From contig NC_086248.1 of NCBI RefSeq assembly GCF_021018805.1, positions 56,363,485 to 56,427,484 of the forward strand: a stretch of 64,000 nt of DNA, written 5' to 3'. Positions 14,200 to 27,240 of this stretch are shown piece after piece; position 1 is the stretch's first letter, and each line of letters starts with the position of its first letter. The translations under genes were made by a program, and so were the position numbers. The stretch is from Prinia subflava. Its lineage: Eukaryota; Chordata; Aves; Passeriformes; Cisticolidae. The notes under the pieces were generated by a model. The model searched no databases. It was not told where the DNA came from and was given only the letters and a program-made list of their open reading frames with translations.

Positions 14200-14518
14200 C
14201 CCTGGTCCCCATTTTGGCTGGGATAGAGTTGGCTGGGATGCACTGATCACTGCTCAGGAATGGGCTGGGCATCAGTCAGTGGGAGGTGAGCAGTGGTATT
14301 GTGCATCACTTGGTGCTTTTGAGGTTTTATCTCTTCCTCTCTCATTTGATGATGATTATGTTTATTATTTACTTTGTTTCAATTATTAAACTCATATCTC
14401 AACCCACCAGTTTTACTTTTTCCCCCCTTATTCTTGTCCTCATCACACTGGGACAAGCTAGAGGAGTGAATGGGAGGCTGCATGGTGCTTAATTGCTCCC
14501 TGGGGTTAAATCACAACA
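14200..14518 (+). mobile_element. Relic ERVL-type LTR (partial)
   Basis: The sequence matches avian ERVL LTR ends I recognise: GGGATAGAGTT at the left, then GTATTGTGCATCACTTG, a poly(A)-signal region AATTATTAAACTC, ATCTCAACCCACCAG, and GGTGCTTAATTGC followed by GGGTTAAATCACAACA at the right. It appears internally deleted and no internal retroviral gene is next to it, so it is probably a degraded solo LTR. The left boundary is uncertain. Confidence 0.75.
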
Positions 14519-15300
14519 CCTCTAAAAAGCAGGTTTTCAATTTGCCACTTAAAAGGGAGGGCCTGAGCACAGCCTACAACTGCCTCATTCACCTGAAAAC
14601 CTCCCTGCCAAGGGAAACACCTGTGCCAGTGGCAAGCTAGAGCACTGAGGGCTGGGCAACACAGCTGCAGTGGAATTCCCCTTAACTATTTGCCTATGTC
14701 TTTTTGCAGGTGTTGGGAGGTTGGGGCAGGAGCAGAGCAACTTATCAAAATCTCCACCTCTTTATTGGATCCTGGTTCCTCAGAGATAATGAGTGTCATG
14801 GAACAAGTCATGGAGGGAACATTTTGGAGAAAAAAAGCAGAAGTGCCACTGCTCTGTATGGTAACTGCAGCTGGCCAGGTGCTTGCAGCCAACAGATGGG
14901 TTTGCACCTACTGCATGGACTCTGCAGTCAGCTGGAGCCACACAGGCTGCTCTCAGATTTGGAATGTCTGACTTCAGACAGCTTTCAGACACTTTCCACA
15001 TCATTCCATCCCTCCAGCTTCATTTCCAAGTGACTTCCAGATCAAATCAAGGATTGATCTCTACAGGTTGCTGTGAGTTTAGACAGGAGAGATTTCTGGG
15101 CAGCTAACAGGCCAGGGGCCACTTGGTTCCCTGTAGATGGGGCTCCTGCCTGAACTGCGCCACTCTGGGAAAGAGCAAGATAGGGAGCAACTCACAACTT
15201 TCTCAGCAATAGCTTGTGTTGTGCCTCCTTGCTTAACTGAGCAGGAAAAGGAACCAAACAGCTTCTTCTTGAAGACAATAAAGGTTTGTCTCAATGAGTC
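14519..15300. other. Intergenic, no gene seen
   Basis: Non-coding sequence between the LTR and the SINE. Overlapping short open frames at 14690-15107 lack recognisable features. Confidence 0.55.
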
Positions 15301-15436
15301 ATATCACAGATATTCTGAGTTGAAAGAAACCCACAAGAATCATTGCGTCCAACTCCAAAGTAAATGGCTGGTATGGGGATCAAACCACCACTTTGGTGTT
15401 ATTAACACCATACTCTGAACCAGCTGAGCCAATCTC
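15301..15436 (-). mobile_element. tRNA-Ile-headed SINE with CR1 tail
   Basis: On the minus strand the head (15436-15365) resembles tRNA-Ile(AAU). It has box A TGGCTCAGCTGG (15431-15420), an anticodon-region GTGTTAATAACACC, and box B GGTTTGATCCC (15386-15376). It is followed by a CR1-type 3' end (15364-15301) reading GGAGTTGGACGCAATGATTC, then TTGTGGGT and ending in a decayed tail. This is the design of the TguSINE family of passerines, as I recall it. Base changes show it is an old copy, not a working tRNA gene. Confidence 0.8.
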
Positions 15437-16204
15437 AGGGTGCTATAAATTTGTTCTTCATGTATGAGTACTACACAAGTTGATTTCATGCATGGATGCA
15501 CCTGGAAAAAACTATTACAAAAGGCAGCTACGTGCAAGGTGGTAAATCCCAGAAGCAGGGGGTATTCATGCTTCTGTTACTCTGCCTTTTTGTGCACATA
15601 CACAACAGATTGTTTAAAATCTGCACTGCATACAGTTTTTTCACACACCCTCACCTTGTTCAGTACACAAAGAAGATAATTATTAGCTAATAAGATTGTG
15701 GGGGTCTGTGGTACATCAGAACTCAATCTGCAAAACCACAGCCATTGCTGCTTCCTTTATAACCTATAGTGATTGTGAACATTATGATGTTTGTTTTTTT
15801 CCGGCCTGTGGTATAAACCTTGGAAATGGAGATAATCCATCAGGGAAACATAGTTAACAGTTTCCCCATAAAATGCTAGATGGTACAGTAATAGATAAAA
15901 ATTTCATAAGACTGAATTAATCCACCTCTACAACATGACAAAATGATGAATGGATAGCATTAACTCTGCACTGGAGTGGAGGAACCAAGATGTGTAATTT
16001 TAAAGCCCAAAACATCCTTTATATTTGGACACCCAGTTTGGGAAACCTAGGCTCTGTCTTTGTGATTTAGTATTAACCAAGTGTTAAAACATATAAAGGC
16101 AGTTACCGTTGACTTTGTTCACACTTGGGAGTCTGGAACATAGAGGAAAACACAGCTTTAAGCATTTCAGATCGTGCCAAGGGGAAAAATAAGTCTGACA
16201 GCGT
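15437..16204. other. Intergenic, no gene seen
   Basis: AT-rich, with no open frame of interest and no recognised repeat. Confidence 0.55.
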
Positions 16205-16530
16205 CCCCTGTAGGCCATCTGGTCCGTCCTCCTGCCCTAACAGAAGGTCAGCTCTCTCAGTCTTTACTGATTATCTTTATTGCTAAATTTTCCTGTCTAA
16301 CCTGCTCTTTAAAAGTGCATAAACACAGATATCTCACTGTCTTCTGAGGCAGGTCTCTTCCAGTGCCTGCTTACACTCGTTGTTAGACTCATGTTTATCT
16401 TAAACCCTCTGTACAAGTGCTAGTCCATCTTGCCTTGCTTTGTCCCCAGGGGACATGAAGAACTGTATATTTCTCTGCTCTTTGCAGACATTGGATATCG
16501 GCTGCTGACTCTGACAAGAATCCTCACTGA
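16205..16530 (-). mobile_element. Ancient CR1 LINE fragment, antisense
   Basis: Plus-strand landmarks of an antisense old CR1 3' region: GGCCATCTGGTCC (16213), CTCTTCCAGTGCCTGCTTACACTCG, and TTTGTCCCCAGGGGACATGAAGAACTG followed by TCTGCTCTTTGCAGAC (16440-16490). Strongly diverged. Confidence 0.65.
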
Positions 16531-16718
16531 ATCACACCCTCTTTGGGAAATGTTGCCCAGAATGGGACATGAAACATCAGTGGATGCCTCAGGGCTGCTG
16601 AGCAAGGCAGAAAAATTTCTTCATGACTCTTATGTGTTACTTTTTCTGCTTATATGTCACAGATGTGATCTTCAGATTTCTGCCCAACAGTGTCAACATT
16701 ATTGCTCATTAATAACAC

Positions 16719-16733
16719 GGGGGGGGGGGGGGG
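16719..16733 (+). repeat. Poly(G) run of 15
   Basis: A pure G homopolymer with G4-forming potential. Length errors in assembly are likely. Confidence 0.9.
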
Positions 16734-17955
16734 AGGTATGCTACAATCTCAATTCCCTTTCTGAAGAACTATTAGCCAGCCTGCCACATCCCATTTCATA
16801 ATTCTGTAGTAAATTACTCTTACTTAAATGTATAATTTTGTGGTCTAACTGGCTTATTACCTGCACTTTTCCAACTCTCTATACTAATCTCTTAGTCTTC
16901 TGCCCTCCTCTGTGCCTGCAGCTCCCATTCCCAGTACGGTGTTGTTTGTGATCTCCCATAAAAAGTTAATACACACATCTGCTAATTACATGAGCAGTGG
17001 AAGAGGAACCAAGAGAAAAGAAGTAAACCCAAGAGAGACCACTGTGGAAGAGAAAATAGATTTTTCACCACCTTGACAATTATTTGTTAATAATTTTAAA
17101 TATTTATTAAGAATTAATAACAAATCATTGTAATGTCCCTACCACAATTATTTTCCACACATTTAAGGAACAAGGCATGTACCAATGAACAAACTGACTT
17201 GGAAAGTCTGGTGTGAGTGACTTCTCTTGAGTCAGGCACCAAACAGGCAGAGGTTGGAGCTCTACTTTCATCTACTTCCACCATGGGGCAATTTTCTTCA
17301 TGCTGCTCAGTTCAGAATTCCCTGGGGTGGCTGTCTGGGGACAACTCTCTTTCTGAGGAGAGTGAAGGGCAACATGCAGCTTCTTGGGCATCAGGAGATG
17401 GGAAGCAAGGACATGACACACTCTCTGAAGATAGCATCTTCAGAGACTTCAACTTTTAAGCTCTAGCAAGCCTGTACGTGCCTTAACTCCTGATTTAACC
17501 AAATCTAGGGGTTTTTTTTCAGGAAGAAGAAAGTATTCTTGGCACAAAATTAGTTGTCAAGATCATTGAGTGCCCACTGAGGGTCTATTTTTAAGAAACC
17601 AATTGACTTTTATATTCTTCACCCTCTAGTGACAGGAAGAACAACAGGAGAGCTGACATGGAATTCATAAAAGGTTTGGAGGGAATTATCCATTACAGAT
17701 TCTTCACCTTTTCTCAGAATCCACAGCTAAATGCATTACACCAATGTCATGTGCCTTCTTTATCAGAATCACATCAAAATCTTTGCAGTACATAAATCCA
17801 TAAGAACTGTGAGCTCACAGAAGCTGATTTTGTATGGTTGCTTTCAGCTTCTTGAACACAGACAAGCAAAATAAGCTTCTGTTTTATGGGTTTCGGTTTA
17901 ATATAGTTTGGAGGGGAGAAAATCCACTGCTTTTAATGGGGATATTTTTGAACAA

Positions 17956-17960
<5 letters not shown>

Positions 17961-17993
<33 letters not shown>
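17961..17993 (+). repeat. Poly(A) tract of 33
   Basis: A pure A homopolymer. No retrogene sequence is recognised on its 5' side, and no target-site duplication was seen. Confidence 0.95.
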
Positions 17994-17997
<4 letters not shown>

Positions 17998-18231
17998 ATT
18001 TTTACTCCACTAGAGGTCACCAGCACTATATTTTTCAAAGACTACTACAGAAAAGAACAAGCTAATTTCGCTTCAAGAACTTCACTTGGGACTTAACAAT
18101 GTATTTGTGATGTATTTGACCAGCTAATCATTCCAGAATAGCTGTACCAAGCTACTTTTGAGAACCATCTCACACAGATTTCTGCTTTGGTAGCTGATAA
18201 TTTTTCTGGGAATAAAAACCAAACAAAACCA

Positions 18232-18232
<1 letters not shown>

Positions 18233-18275
<43 letters not shown>
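18233..18275 (+). repeat. Poly(A) tract of 43
   Basis: A second long A homopolymer 240 bp from the first, bordered on both sides by ACCACA/ACCAAAC-type A- and C-rich sequence. Confidence 0.95.
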
Positions 18276-18277
<2 letters not shown>

Positions 18278-21200
18278 ACAAACAAATAAACAACACCAAC
18301 CACTGCCCCCCAACCAACCAACAAAACCCCAGCACTGTAATTTTGTACTAGCTTGTTCACACCATAAAGGATAGCTTAGAAAAGTTAGATCATACCAAAA
18401 TAAGTGCACTCAGCAGTTCCTTTTAAGTGCTTGAGGCCACAACTAAAAAGGGAAATATTCACTAACAGTACAGTAACTGAAAATAAGGGTTTGAAATTAG
18501 ATTCTGTGTTCCTCGTTTCCTGTAGCCAGCTCAGTAAATGAGGACCATGTTTTATGTCAAGATACATCAACCCAGACTTGAGCCCTGTGGTTACTCCAAA
18601 GTCTGTAACACTTTGCAGTAGGCTGGCTGATACCCCTACCTGTGGCACTTCTGCAGCCATTTGGGGACCTAGTCTGGGGTCACAGCAACAATTTAATCAT
18701 GAGGGACACACTCAGGTCAGGCACTGCTTTTGCTGCACTGCTGTGCTCCCAGCTGCCTTGCCTCTTCCTGGGGGCTTGGAGCTGAGCTCAGCAAGTTGTT
18801 GCCACATCTCTATTGTGAGTGGAATTGCAGCTGGCTAATATCAAATTTGTTGTGATAAGTTATACAACACCCTCATCACAGCCAAGGGTGGTAGCAAGTT
18901 ATTAAATTGGTTCTCTGTTCCTTACATATCTGGAGATAGGAGTATCCCAAAGGAAGCATCAAAACTGCCCTTGGACTGCAGCAATCTGAGGCTTCTCACA
19001 GCTCCTCTCTTATTTCCCTGCAGCAGTGTTGCATCCACTTTTCTTCCCCCTGAGCTGCACAGTGCAGTTTTCCCTTTCCACATCATTGCAGCAGTGTCAA
19101 GTTGAAGCCCTACCTAACCTGCTGTCCTAAGGCCTTAGCATGTCATTGCCTTGACACCTCAGCCTTTAAAAAGGATCAGGTCCTACAGCAGAGCTGCAGC
19201 CTATCTATATTGGTCCAGGTTGTATTTTTCCATGGATAATGCAATCACAGGCCTCAGCATGCTTTTCCCAGAGGGCAGTAGGGTCATCACACATCCTGCT
19301 GCTCCAGGAGATAAGGGTGCACAATAGCCCAGTTCATGGTGCACAGCCCATAGCACACCAAAAGGAACTTCACCTTTGCTGTCAGACCAGGTCAGGGGCC
19401 AGACAACGGGAAACGAAAAGAGTCTCTTCCCAGAAAGCCGTGCCTTGCTCATGAATCAACAGAGATCAACAGCAAATACAGCTGCCATTGCAGAGCCCCA
19501 TGAGCAAATGGCTTACACATAAATCATTTAATGAGTTCATATGCACCTTTGTAGAAATGTTCCCCTTCTATGTTCTGTCCCCAACATTTTTCAAAGCCTT
19601 ACCCCAGTTATCTCCTTGTTCTCTTGTCCACTTTTGGGTCTACCCACATTCCTAACCTTACCGCTCCATGGTTATCACCCTGTGTGTGCTCCACCACAGG
19701 AGGTCAGGAGACAAGGGACCTTCCTCCTGCATGAAACTCAGAGGCCTCACAATCCCCATCAGCAACAGAGCACTTCGATTTCTGCTTATGAGAGAGCAGC
19801 AGGTGTCAGGCAGGGAGCAATTCATGATAGAGCACTAAATGTGTTGGCTGTATTGTTTCTGGGCTTTTTGAGTGCTTGCCAAAATGTTACTCCTTGCAAC
19901 ACCCAGCTGTGGGAGGAACATGGCAGAGAGATAGAGAAGGTAGTTGCAACCTTCTAGTGTTTCTGGCAGCAAGGAGTGGTGTAGAGGTATCAGAGACAGC
20001 AAAATCCTCACCTGCTAGCTCAGCCACTTGTGTTTGGGATGGCTGGAGCAGGAACCGAAGAAGATCCTTTCCAGTGCTCCACTATGAACTACAGTTTTGG
20101 AAGGAACAGATAAGCCACTGTTTATGTGACCAATTTTATTCCACACTTAGACAAACATCAGTTGTCTTTATTCCATGGCAGCTAGTGCCTCTCAGTAGCA
20201 TTGAAGTCTGTGTGGTTTAGGAAGAACACAGTGCTTCTCTAGTTCTCCTCTTGGTCATTGCTAACATCAATTTTGCCCTTTCTTGTTCAGGGTCAAAGAA
20301 CCAATGTTCTTTGCTCAAAGAACCTGGTCAAAGAATGAGGAACTTAAGTAAGGCTCCTAGATGGAATAAAATTAGCCTTTCACCAAATCATGGATGTTCA
20401 CCTCCCTTACTTTTGCTCTCCATGAGCTCATTTATTAATCACATGTAGGATGGACAGGGTGAACAGGGATTGATCATTCACTGTCCTCTTAACACAGTAA
20501 TTCTAGGTCATCAGGGAAAGTGAGGCAGAAGAGAGATTTGGGAGAAGAGAGAGTTTACAGCCACAACCAAGCACCACAGCTGTCCTCCCACAGTAGAAAC
20601 TGACAGGCAAGACGAGCTGTGGCATTCAACTGGACACTTTTCTCTCATATCAGGAAATGTTGGAAATCTGTTGCATCAAGAAAGTGTGATGACACGACAG
20701 GGAGATGCACTTTGTTGAAACTTAATCTGGTGAGCTGGAATACAAGCAGTAGTGAAGAACATTTTCTGTGGTTTTTGCACAAGCCCACTGCTGAAGTGAG
20801 CACCGTATGTCCCCTGTGGGCCTGCAGAGCCGAGATTGAAAGCCTGCCTGTCTCACCTAGCTCACTGTTGCTGTCAGAGTTGACCAGAGTAAACATCGAT
20901 CAAGCTAACGATGTCCCTGCAGCAGAATTGAGTGCAGGCTGTCAAAACCAGCTAAGAAGCTCAGTATGTACTTGACCTGTCAAGTTCCCTGCTAGCAGCC
21001 TGCTGCTAGGGCTGGGGATGTTCACATCATCTCCTTTGCCAGAGCAGCTTACAGGTGCCTTAAATTTAGTTCAGGGCTGCCTGTGCATTCATGCAGGCAT
21101 CTCTGCTTACCGGGTGTACACCCTCACAGGGATGGGTTCCCAGTTTGGGAAAGAGGATTTCCTACTGCTGACATGCAATACCACGCCTCCTCCTAAGCGT

Positions 21201-24200
21201 GGCAAAACGACGCTTTTGTCGTGTGGTTTTGGATTAACCCAAATGGGAAAAGCTTCTTATATCACTTACCTGGAGGGTAGAAAACCTGACCTATTGTGCT
21301 CTTCATGCTATTCAGGTAAAAAGGATTAAGATAGAAGCAGTATAAGTAGAGTGAGAAAATACCAGGGTATACCTCTGCTGATTTCAAGATGCAGCTGCTA
21401 TCAGTGTTTGGGTTTGTGCTTCTACACCTTCTCTTTTGTTGTATTTGGAGTGTAAATTAACTTGTCATACAAGTCATTTGAGGAGATACTATTAATAAGC
21501 TTATTTGCTGAAAATCAGTAGAGAATATTTGAAATAAATGCAATTAAAATGCTCTTTGATGACGAGTTTAGAAAAGTTCTATAATCCTAGCTCTGGAAGT
21601 TATACTGGCAAACTGACATTATATTCAAAGGAGGGAAGGGGATTAGATTTAGCGCTTGATGTGATCAACTAGGTTCTGAATTGATCCCTCATTTTAGTAA
21701 CGGTGCTTTTCCAGCTGCCTTTTCAGAGTGCAGATTTCAATAATAATAATAATAAAGGCCACATTTATAGAGGACTAAGCCTCCTGGAAATACCACAATT
21801 GAACTCACAAGCTTCTTAACATCCTTTTTATATCCTGATGGTGTAATCAGTGTATTTTTGTCTTTAGCCAGCAAGTAATTTGGCATTAGCGCTTCACCTT
21901 ATTTAGGTCGGTTGAAAAAGACTCCTGATTTACGGTGAACATAAGGGGAGAATCTAAAATTGTAAAGACCGACAGCCTAAATTTAGGAAAGGTAACAGAC
22001 AGCATTGTACTCAGAGCTAATAGCATTGTGGGAACAGGGCACTGTCAAGGACTTCAGTTCTTAAACAGGACTCCTCTATTTTGTGATGATAACAACCATA
22101 ATGGCCAAATTTTGCTTTCAGTTTTAACTGTGAAAACCCATAGAACTCTTCGGCCTTACTGTAACTTATGTCTTTCCTTTTTTTTATTATTTAAAATTTT
22201 ACTTTATTTGAAAACTGGCCTGTTTAAAAAAGATTTAAACAACATTTTCAATCTTTCAGATAGAAATAAATTTCTATTTGGATTTAGAGCCTCCAGGACT
22301 AATTTGGAACCTAATTATTCTGCAACAAGTTGTTTGTGAGTCTATGAATTAAAAATCTCAGAATAGAAGTCTTCCTGGTCATAAAAAGTGGGCGATAGAG
22401 TCAGGAAAAGCTGAGATGTGCAAGACCTTACTTTTTAGATCTGATAGGATATTGTTAGAGATGTTTATAACTTAAAAAAAATTTGGGTCTGATTGCATGA
22501 GCTTGCTATGCCACGATCAGGGCAGAGCCTGAATCAAAAGACTCAGAGAGAAAGCTGCCAAAGCTTTTCTGCACTATGGAAAATTAAGCTATTATTATAG
22601 AGGAAAAAGAGAAGGTGTGAGATTTCTCTGTTGCAGAGAAAATGTATCTGAACCTGGACAAGAACTAAGAGATGAGGGTGTGACAAAGGGCAGTCAAATA
22701 GAGGGGATCACAAGCGACTGGAGTGATGGGCTTTCAGGTGTCATCTTTGTGAAACCAGATTCTAATGGCAATTTGCTGTTCAGTGGTGAATAAATAGAAA
22801 GGAATAATAGATCCTACTTTTAATATGTGGTTACACGGGTAGCTGCTGGATTGTAAACTGTAAGCAATATGAATCTTATCTCCACATGTCATGGGTTTGG
22901 GTACTGCACGTACCTGTATGACTAACACAGTACACCCAAGTGTCATCCATCAGCAGTGAACACTGTGCCAGGAGAAGAAGAGCACTGAAAACTGAGTTCT
23001 TGAATTCTCATTCAGAGAAAGGTATTGATATCTGGTTTTAAATAGTCTATTCAAAAGGCAATTCTAGAACTGATGCAGCATCTTTTTTTATTATTATTTG
23101 AAGAGGACTCTCAGGATGATATGATAACATAAAGGTATATTTGCTGCAAACATATGAAAGAGCTTAGCTGAAATCAAAACACTGAATAGAGACCATATGC
23201 TTGGCTACACGTGGGAAAAATAGTCACTGCTTGGTTCACGTGCATCTATAAAATGCTAGGGGATAGATGCAAGTAATCTGCAATTCCTCACACTTGGTGG
23301 TTTGCCTAATTTAGAACTGTCTTATAAAACTGTCCCTAACAGAAAATGGTATCTACATATTGTCAAAAATATTTTCATTATAAAAACCTGCTTGTAATTT
23401 TCAAGTGTTTGTGGGACTAAATTTTTTAATTGCACAGGAAGCTTGGATTAATTTCCATAAATCAATCTTATGCCAGAACCAAACTGACAGAAAGAGAGGT
23501 GAAAATCAAGCTCGCTCTGTTTTTTCTTACTTCACAATCAGTGATGTTCCCAAAATAATTTTAGCAATTCATGTTTAACAAACTTATCAAGTTAAAAGAT
23601 GTGAGCGGCATTCAAACAGTCAAGATGAGCATTCTTTGATTTCTGAAATGACTGGAGACCTGACTACATATGGGAAGAAGAAAAACTTGGATCCATGAAT
23701 ATCTTTAGGAGAAGATTATCTTCCATCTATGTTTATGTGGCACTGCTTCTCTCAGAGCCTTCATGTGGACATTATAGTTGAAACATAGGAGCTATTTAAA
23801 AGGTTGCACAATCCATGAATATTCTGAGTGCATGCTGGAGCATGGCTGTTGTGGTCCATAGCCTCGGGCCCTGACACATAGGGCTGCACAGAAAAAACAA
23901 CAAAAAAGGTCCTGCTGCCAACAGCCAAAAGCCTGCAGCCTCAGGTCAGCATCTCTAACCTCCAGTTGCAATCACACGACTCAAAGGGATTGATTTTGCA
24001 CAGCCCAGCTGCGTGACCATCAGTGGCTTTAACACATATGCAATAGTGCTGAGACAAAGTCTCACTTCTGCCAAAATACTGCTGTTCTGCTCCCCTTTAC
24101 AACTCCACCCCTGCACTGGACCATTACTCTGTGCCAACATAAGGAAAAGGAGGGGTGTTATGGAACCCTTCTCTTTTGGTTAAATGAACTGCTATTTTGG

Positions 24201-24488
24201 CCCAGTGGTCTATGGAAACACATCCGTGCTGTCAGTCTAACCCAGATGTGCGGTAAAACAGCACCTAAGCAGCTTGACCCTGTTTTACTTTACAGCCTCC
24301 AGCAGGGACAAAAGCCACCTCAGCAACGGCTCCATAAGGCAAGGGAGGGAATTCACAAGTGTTGATAGCAGTTTTTCTTACCAGGCCGTTCCAGTCAAGG
24401 TGACATGGAAACCAACAAACATTGTACATCTGGCCTGTCCACTGCAACAGAAGCTGCACAGCTGGAGTGAAGGAAAGAAGTAAATACA

Positions 24489-24702
24489 TAACTCCTTACT
24501 ATGAGGGTGGTAAGGCACTGCAGGAAGCTGCCCTGAGAAGCTGTGGATGCCCCATCCCTGAAAATATTCACAGCCATGCTGGGTGGGGCCCTGAGCACCA
24601 GGCCACCTGGTGTAGTGGAAGGTGCCCCTGCCCATGGCAGGAGGGTTGGAACTTTAAGTTCCCTTCTAACCCAAAGCATTCTGTGATCATATGATTATAT
24701 GA
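24489..24702 (+). mobile_element. CR1 LINE, 3'-terminal fragment
   Basis: It matches the CR1 3' end in order: CTATGAGGGTGGTAAGGCACTG, AGAAGCTGTGGATGCCCCATCC, TGCCCATGGCAGGAGGGTTGGAA, and a terminal ATTCTGTGATCATATGATTATATGA derived from the 8-bp tail repeats. The 5' end is truncated, as is usual for CR1. Confidence 0.92.
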
Positions 24703-27240
24703 AAAATACATATCAGAATGTAGCATCAAGAGCTATGGTAACTACAGCAGTAGAGCAGGTACTCACCAGCATTAACTTTTATTCATGTAAATAGTCCCAG
24801 TGGAGTGAATACGTTGTAAGGCTCTAAAATCTGTCTCAGAGTGACTAACTGCAGTATTTTAGCATGAACAGTTGGTGAATTATTTTTGACCCAGATGGTA
24901 ACAGGCCTCCCTTAAATGTTTTGTTTGACTCATGCCAGCTGAATGGCTCTGCTAATGATGCTCTCATGTTATATGAAAAAATGGTTTACAGGTTTACATG
25001 ATTTAATATAACTCCCTGTAGATCTTGGCAGCATTTCACACAAGAACTACTCTGCTGATTTTCTAAAGAAGTGTCTCAGTGTCTCATCTATTTTCAGTTC
25101 TTTGCCATTACCTATCATAATACTGTGCATGATGGCAACACACCAAGACATGCAATGTCACATAAATAATTGTTAATATATAACAGGGCAGATATCCAAA
25201 GTAATAAGTATTTTAGAAATAATAAAACTTCTTTTTTTTTTTTTTTCATATTTCTTCTCCAGCACTTTCCATTTTATAGGCTGCTTGTTCTACTTCTCAT
25301 GCCCTTGTTGTCAGTTGCTGAAATACTTCTTTGTAGTGGCCACAAAATAAGGAGTAGTATATCACTAGTCATCTGTAAACCTTAATTTAAAAATCCATGC
25401 TTTGGAAGATGATTGTCAAATCTGTTAAGCCTTCTTCTGGCTTGCAGTCATATTTTAAATAAACACAGTTTTTCTCTGCTAAATGTTTTTAATTGCTTGC
25501 AGGGCTTATCAGCATCTGCAGAGGTAAAATACTTCAACTCCCCAGTGAGCTGCATCATTTCCAGTTAGTTCCATGTCTTTTGATACCAATCCCATGTGCC
25601 TAGGATGTGATCTGCTAAACACACATAGACGATGAGCAAAATATGCACATGCTGAATGATCATTTGAGAGGGAGGAGGAATCTGTTCTAAGCAAAGGCAT
25701 TTACAAGTCAGTGAAAACTCCGTTTATAGGCAATGGACAGAAACCATCCCCTCCAGAGTGCCCAACATGTCTAAGACAAATGAGATAATTTTCTTTCTGT
25801 GGGTACCTGGAAAGTCGCTGTAAAGAGAGACTAGATTGCATGCTCAGGTCTGACCCATAGTCAGGCATGATTTAATTAACTTAGCCATAGACTGTTAACT
25901 GACATGTGGCCCAGTGTTTCTCAGTGAGATGCTATTCCATATTCAGAGTTGAAAAATAAATAACTGGATAATCTCTTACTAAGCAGGAATGGTCCTTATA
26001 AATCTGCAAATTTATCATTCACAGCACATCAGTAAAATAGAACCTTAGTACCAACCTGATGTCTGGAAGCCAAAGTGATCCTGGAATACAGAGAGACTTT
26101 GGGCCCAAATCTAGGAACATAAGTCACATTTGAAACCCTCCTTTGCATTAGCCAATTAAGCATATCCCATAGTCTCGTGGTCATTACTTAAAAGAAGTAT
26201 ATGGATCATCTTGTCCCTTCAGAAAAGCTGAGTCCCTGTATTCCCACACATCATTCTTATTTGTTATTTCCATGTTCAGTTCAGCACAATCAATCATTAA
26301 CTGTGGTTGTATGGTATATGTTACTTCTGTTCAAATCCATATAGAGGCTATTTTTACCATCTATAATTGAATTGATACAGAGCAATTCTCAGGAGGAAGC
26401 TACTCTGTAATGGCATATACTGCGTACTTCAAGAGACATTAGCTGTACAGCTGTCTTCAGAGCAGTATGTGCATTTACCTGAACTAATAAATTTATTTCC
26501 CCGAGAAAAGCAAAAATGATAACTGACTGAATTACAGTACATTTTTGAAAATACATAGGACTGTGTGCTAGATTTCTACTCTCCAGTAGGCTATAAAGAA
26601 TATTACTTCTTTACAAAAGATATATGTCTGTAGATTTCAAAAGTAAGTATATGGATTTTCTATACCGGTGTAGAAAATCTCAATACCAAACCACTAGAGA
26701 CCAATCATAAGCATAGACCCTAAAGTGTAGAGGGAAGGATTTTACAAGAACTGAGAAAGCAGGATAAAGTCTAAGAAGGCTTAGGCCTTATCCTATAAAC
26801 CACTTATTTTTGTGCTTCATATATTACAATAAAAGATGGCCTGAACTGTGGGATATTTCTCCTCATCAACATGCAAGAGACCATCCACAGAGTAGCGAGT
26901 TCTTCACATCCTCACTCTCAGGGAGAGATAATGCAGTGAATAGATCCCTGCCAAATAAACAGGCCAAGGCTGTGGATCATTTCCTAAATAGTCCAGCCTT
27001 TCCAAATAAAGAACTGCTGAAGGAGCCACGGACACAGAGCAGTGTTCTTCTTGCCTGGTGCTGCTTATCCCTCCTGCTGGAGGAGGAGGAGAGAGGCAGC
27101 ACCCATTATAGCAGCTGACAATCTGGGCACCAAAACATACTCAGGAGGGAACTCCTCTGCTAGCCTGGTGCTCCTCAGAGGCAGATGAGTCCAGACGGGG
27201 ATGTTCTAGGGAAGACTGAATCTGACAAGGCAACCTGGGC
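24703..27240. other. Intergenic, no gene seen
   Basis: AT-rich sequence with a T run near 25230. No recognisable coding or repeat content. Confidence 0.55.

Larger units (their letters stand above)
16531..24488. other. Intergenic, no gene seen outside the listed repeats
   Basis: It contains the poly(G) and poly(A) tracts listed separately, an (AAT)n stretch at 21739-21757 and a TCAAAG motif cluster at 20293-20335. The longest open frames (19541-19957 and 21935-22339, plus) show no domain I recognise. The region around 22110-22160 faintly resembles an old amniote repeat. Confidence 0.5.

Noticed and set aside
15365..15436. tRNA-Ile gene
   Set aside because: Box B is mutated and the head continues directly into a CR1-type tail, so it is a SINE, not a tRNA gene.
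21935..22339. 134-codon open frame in an AT-rich region
   Set aside because: No recognisable domain, no promoter or splice context, and part of it faintly resembles an old repeat.
24422..24694. Overlapping open frames of 85-94 codons
   Set aside because: They lie in a CR1 3' fragment, not a gene.
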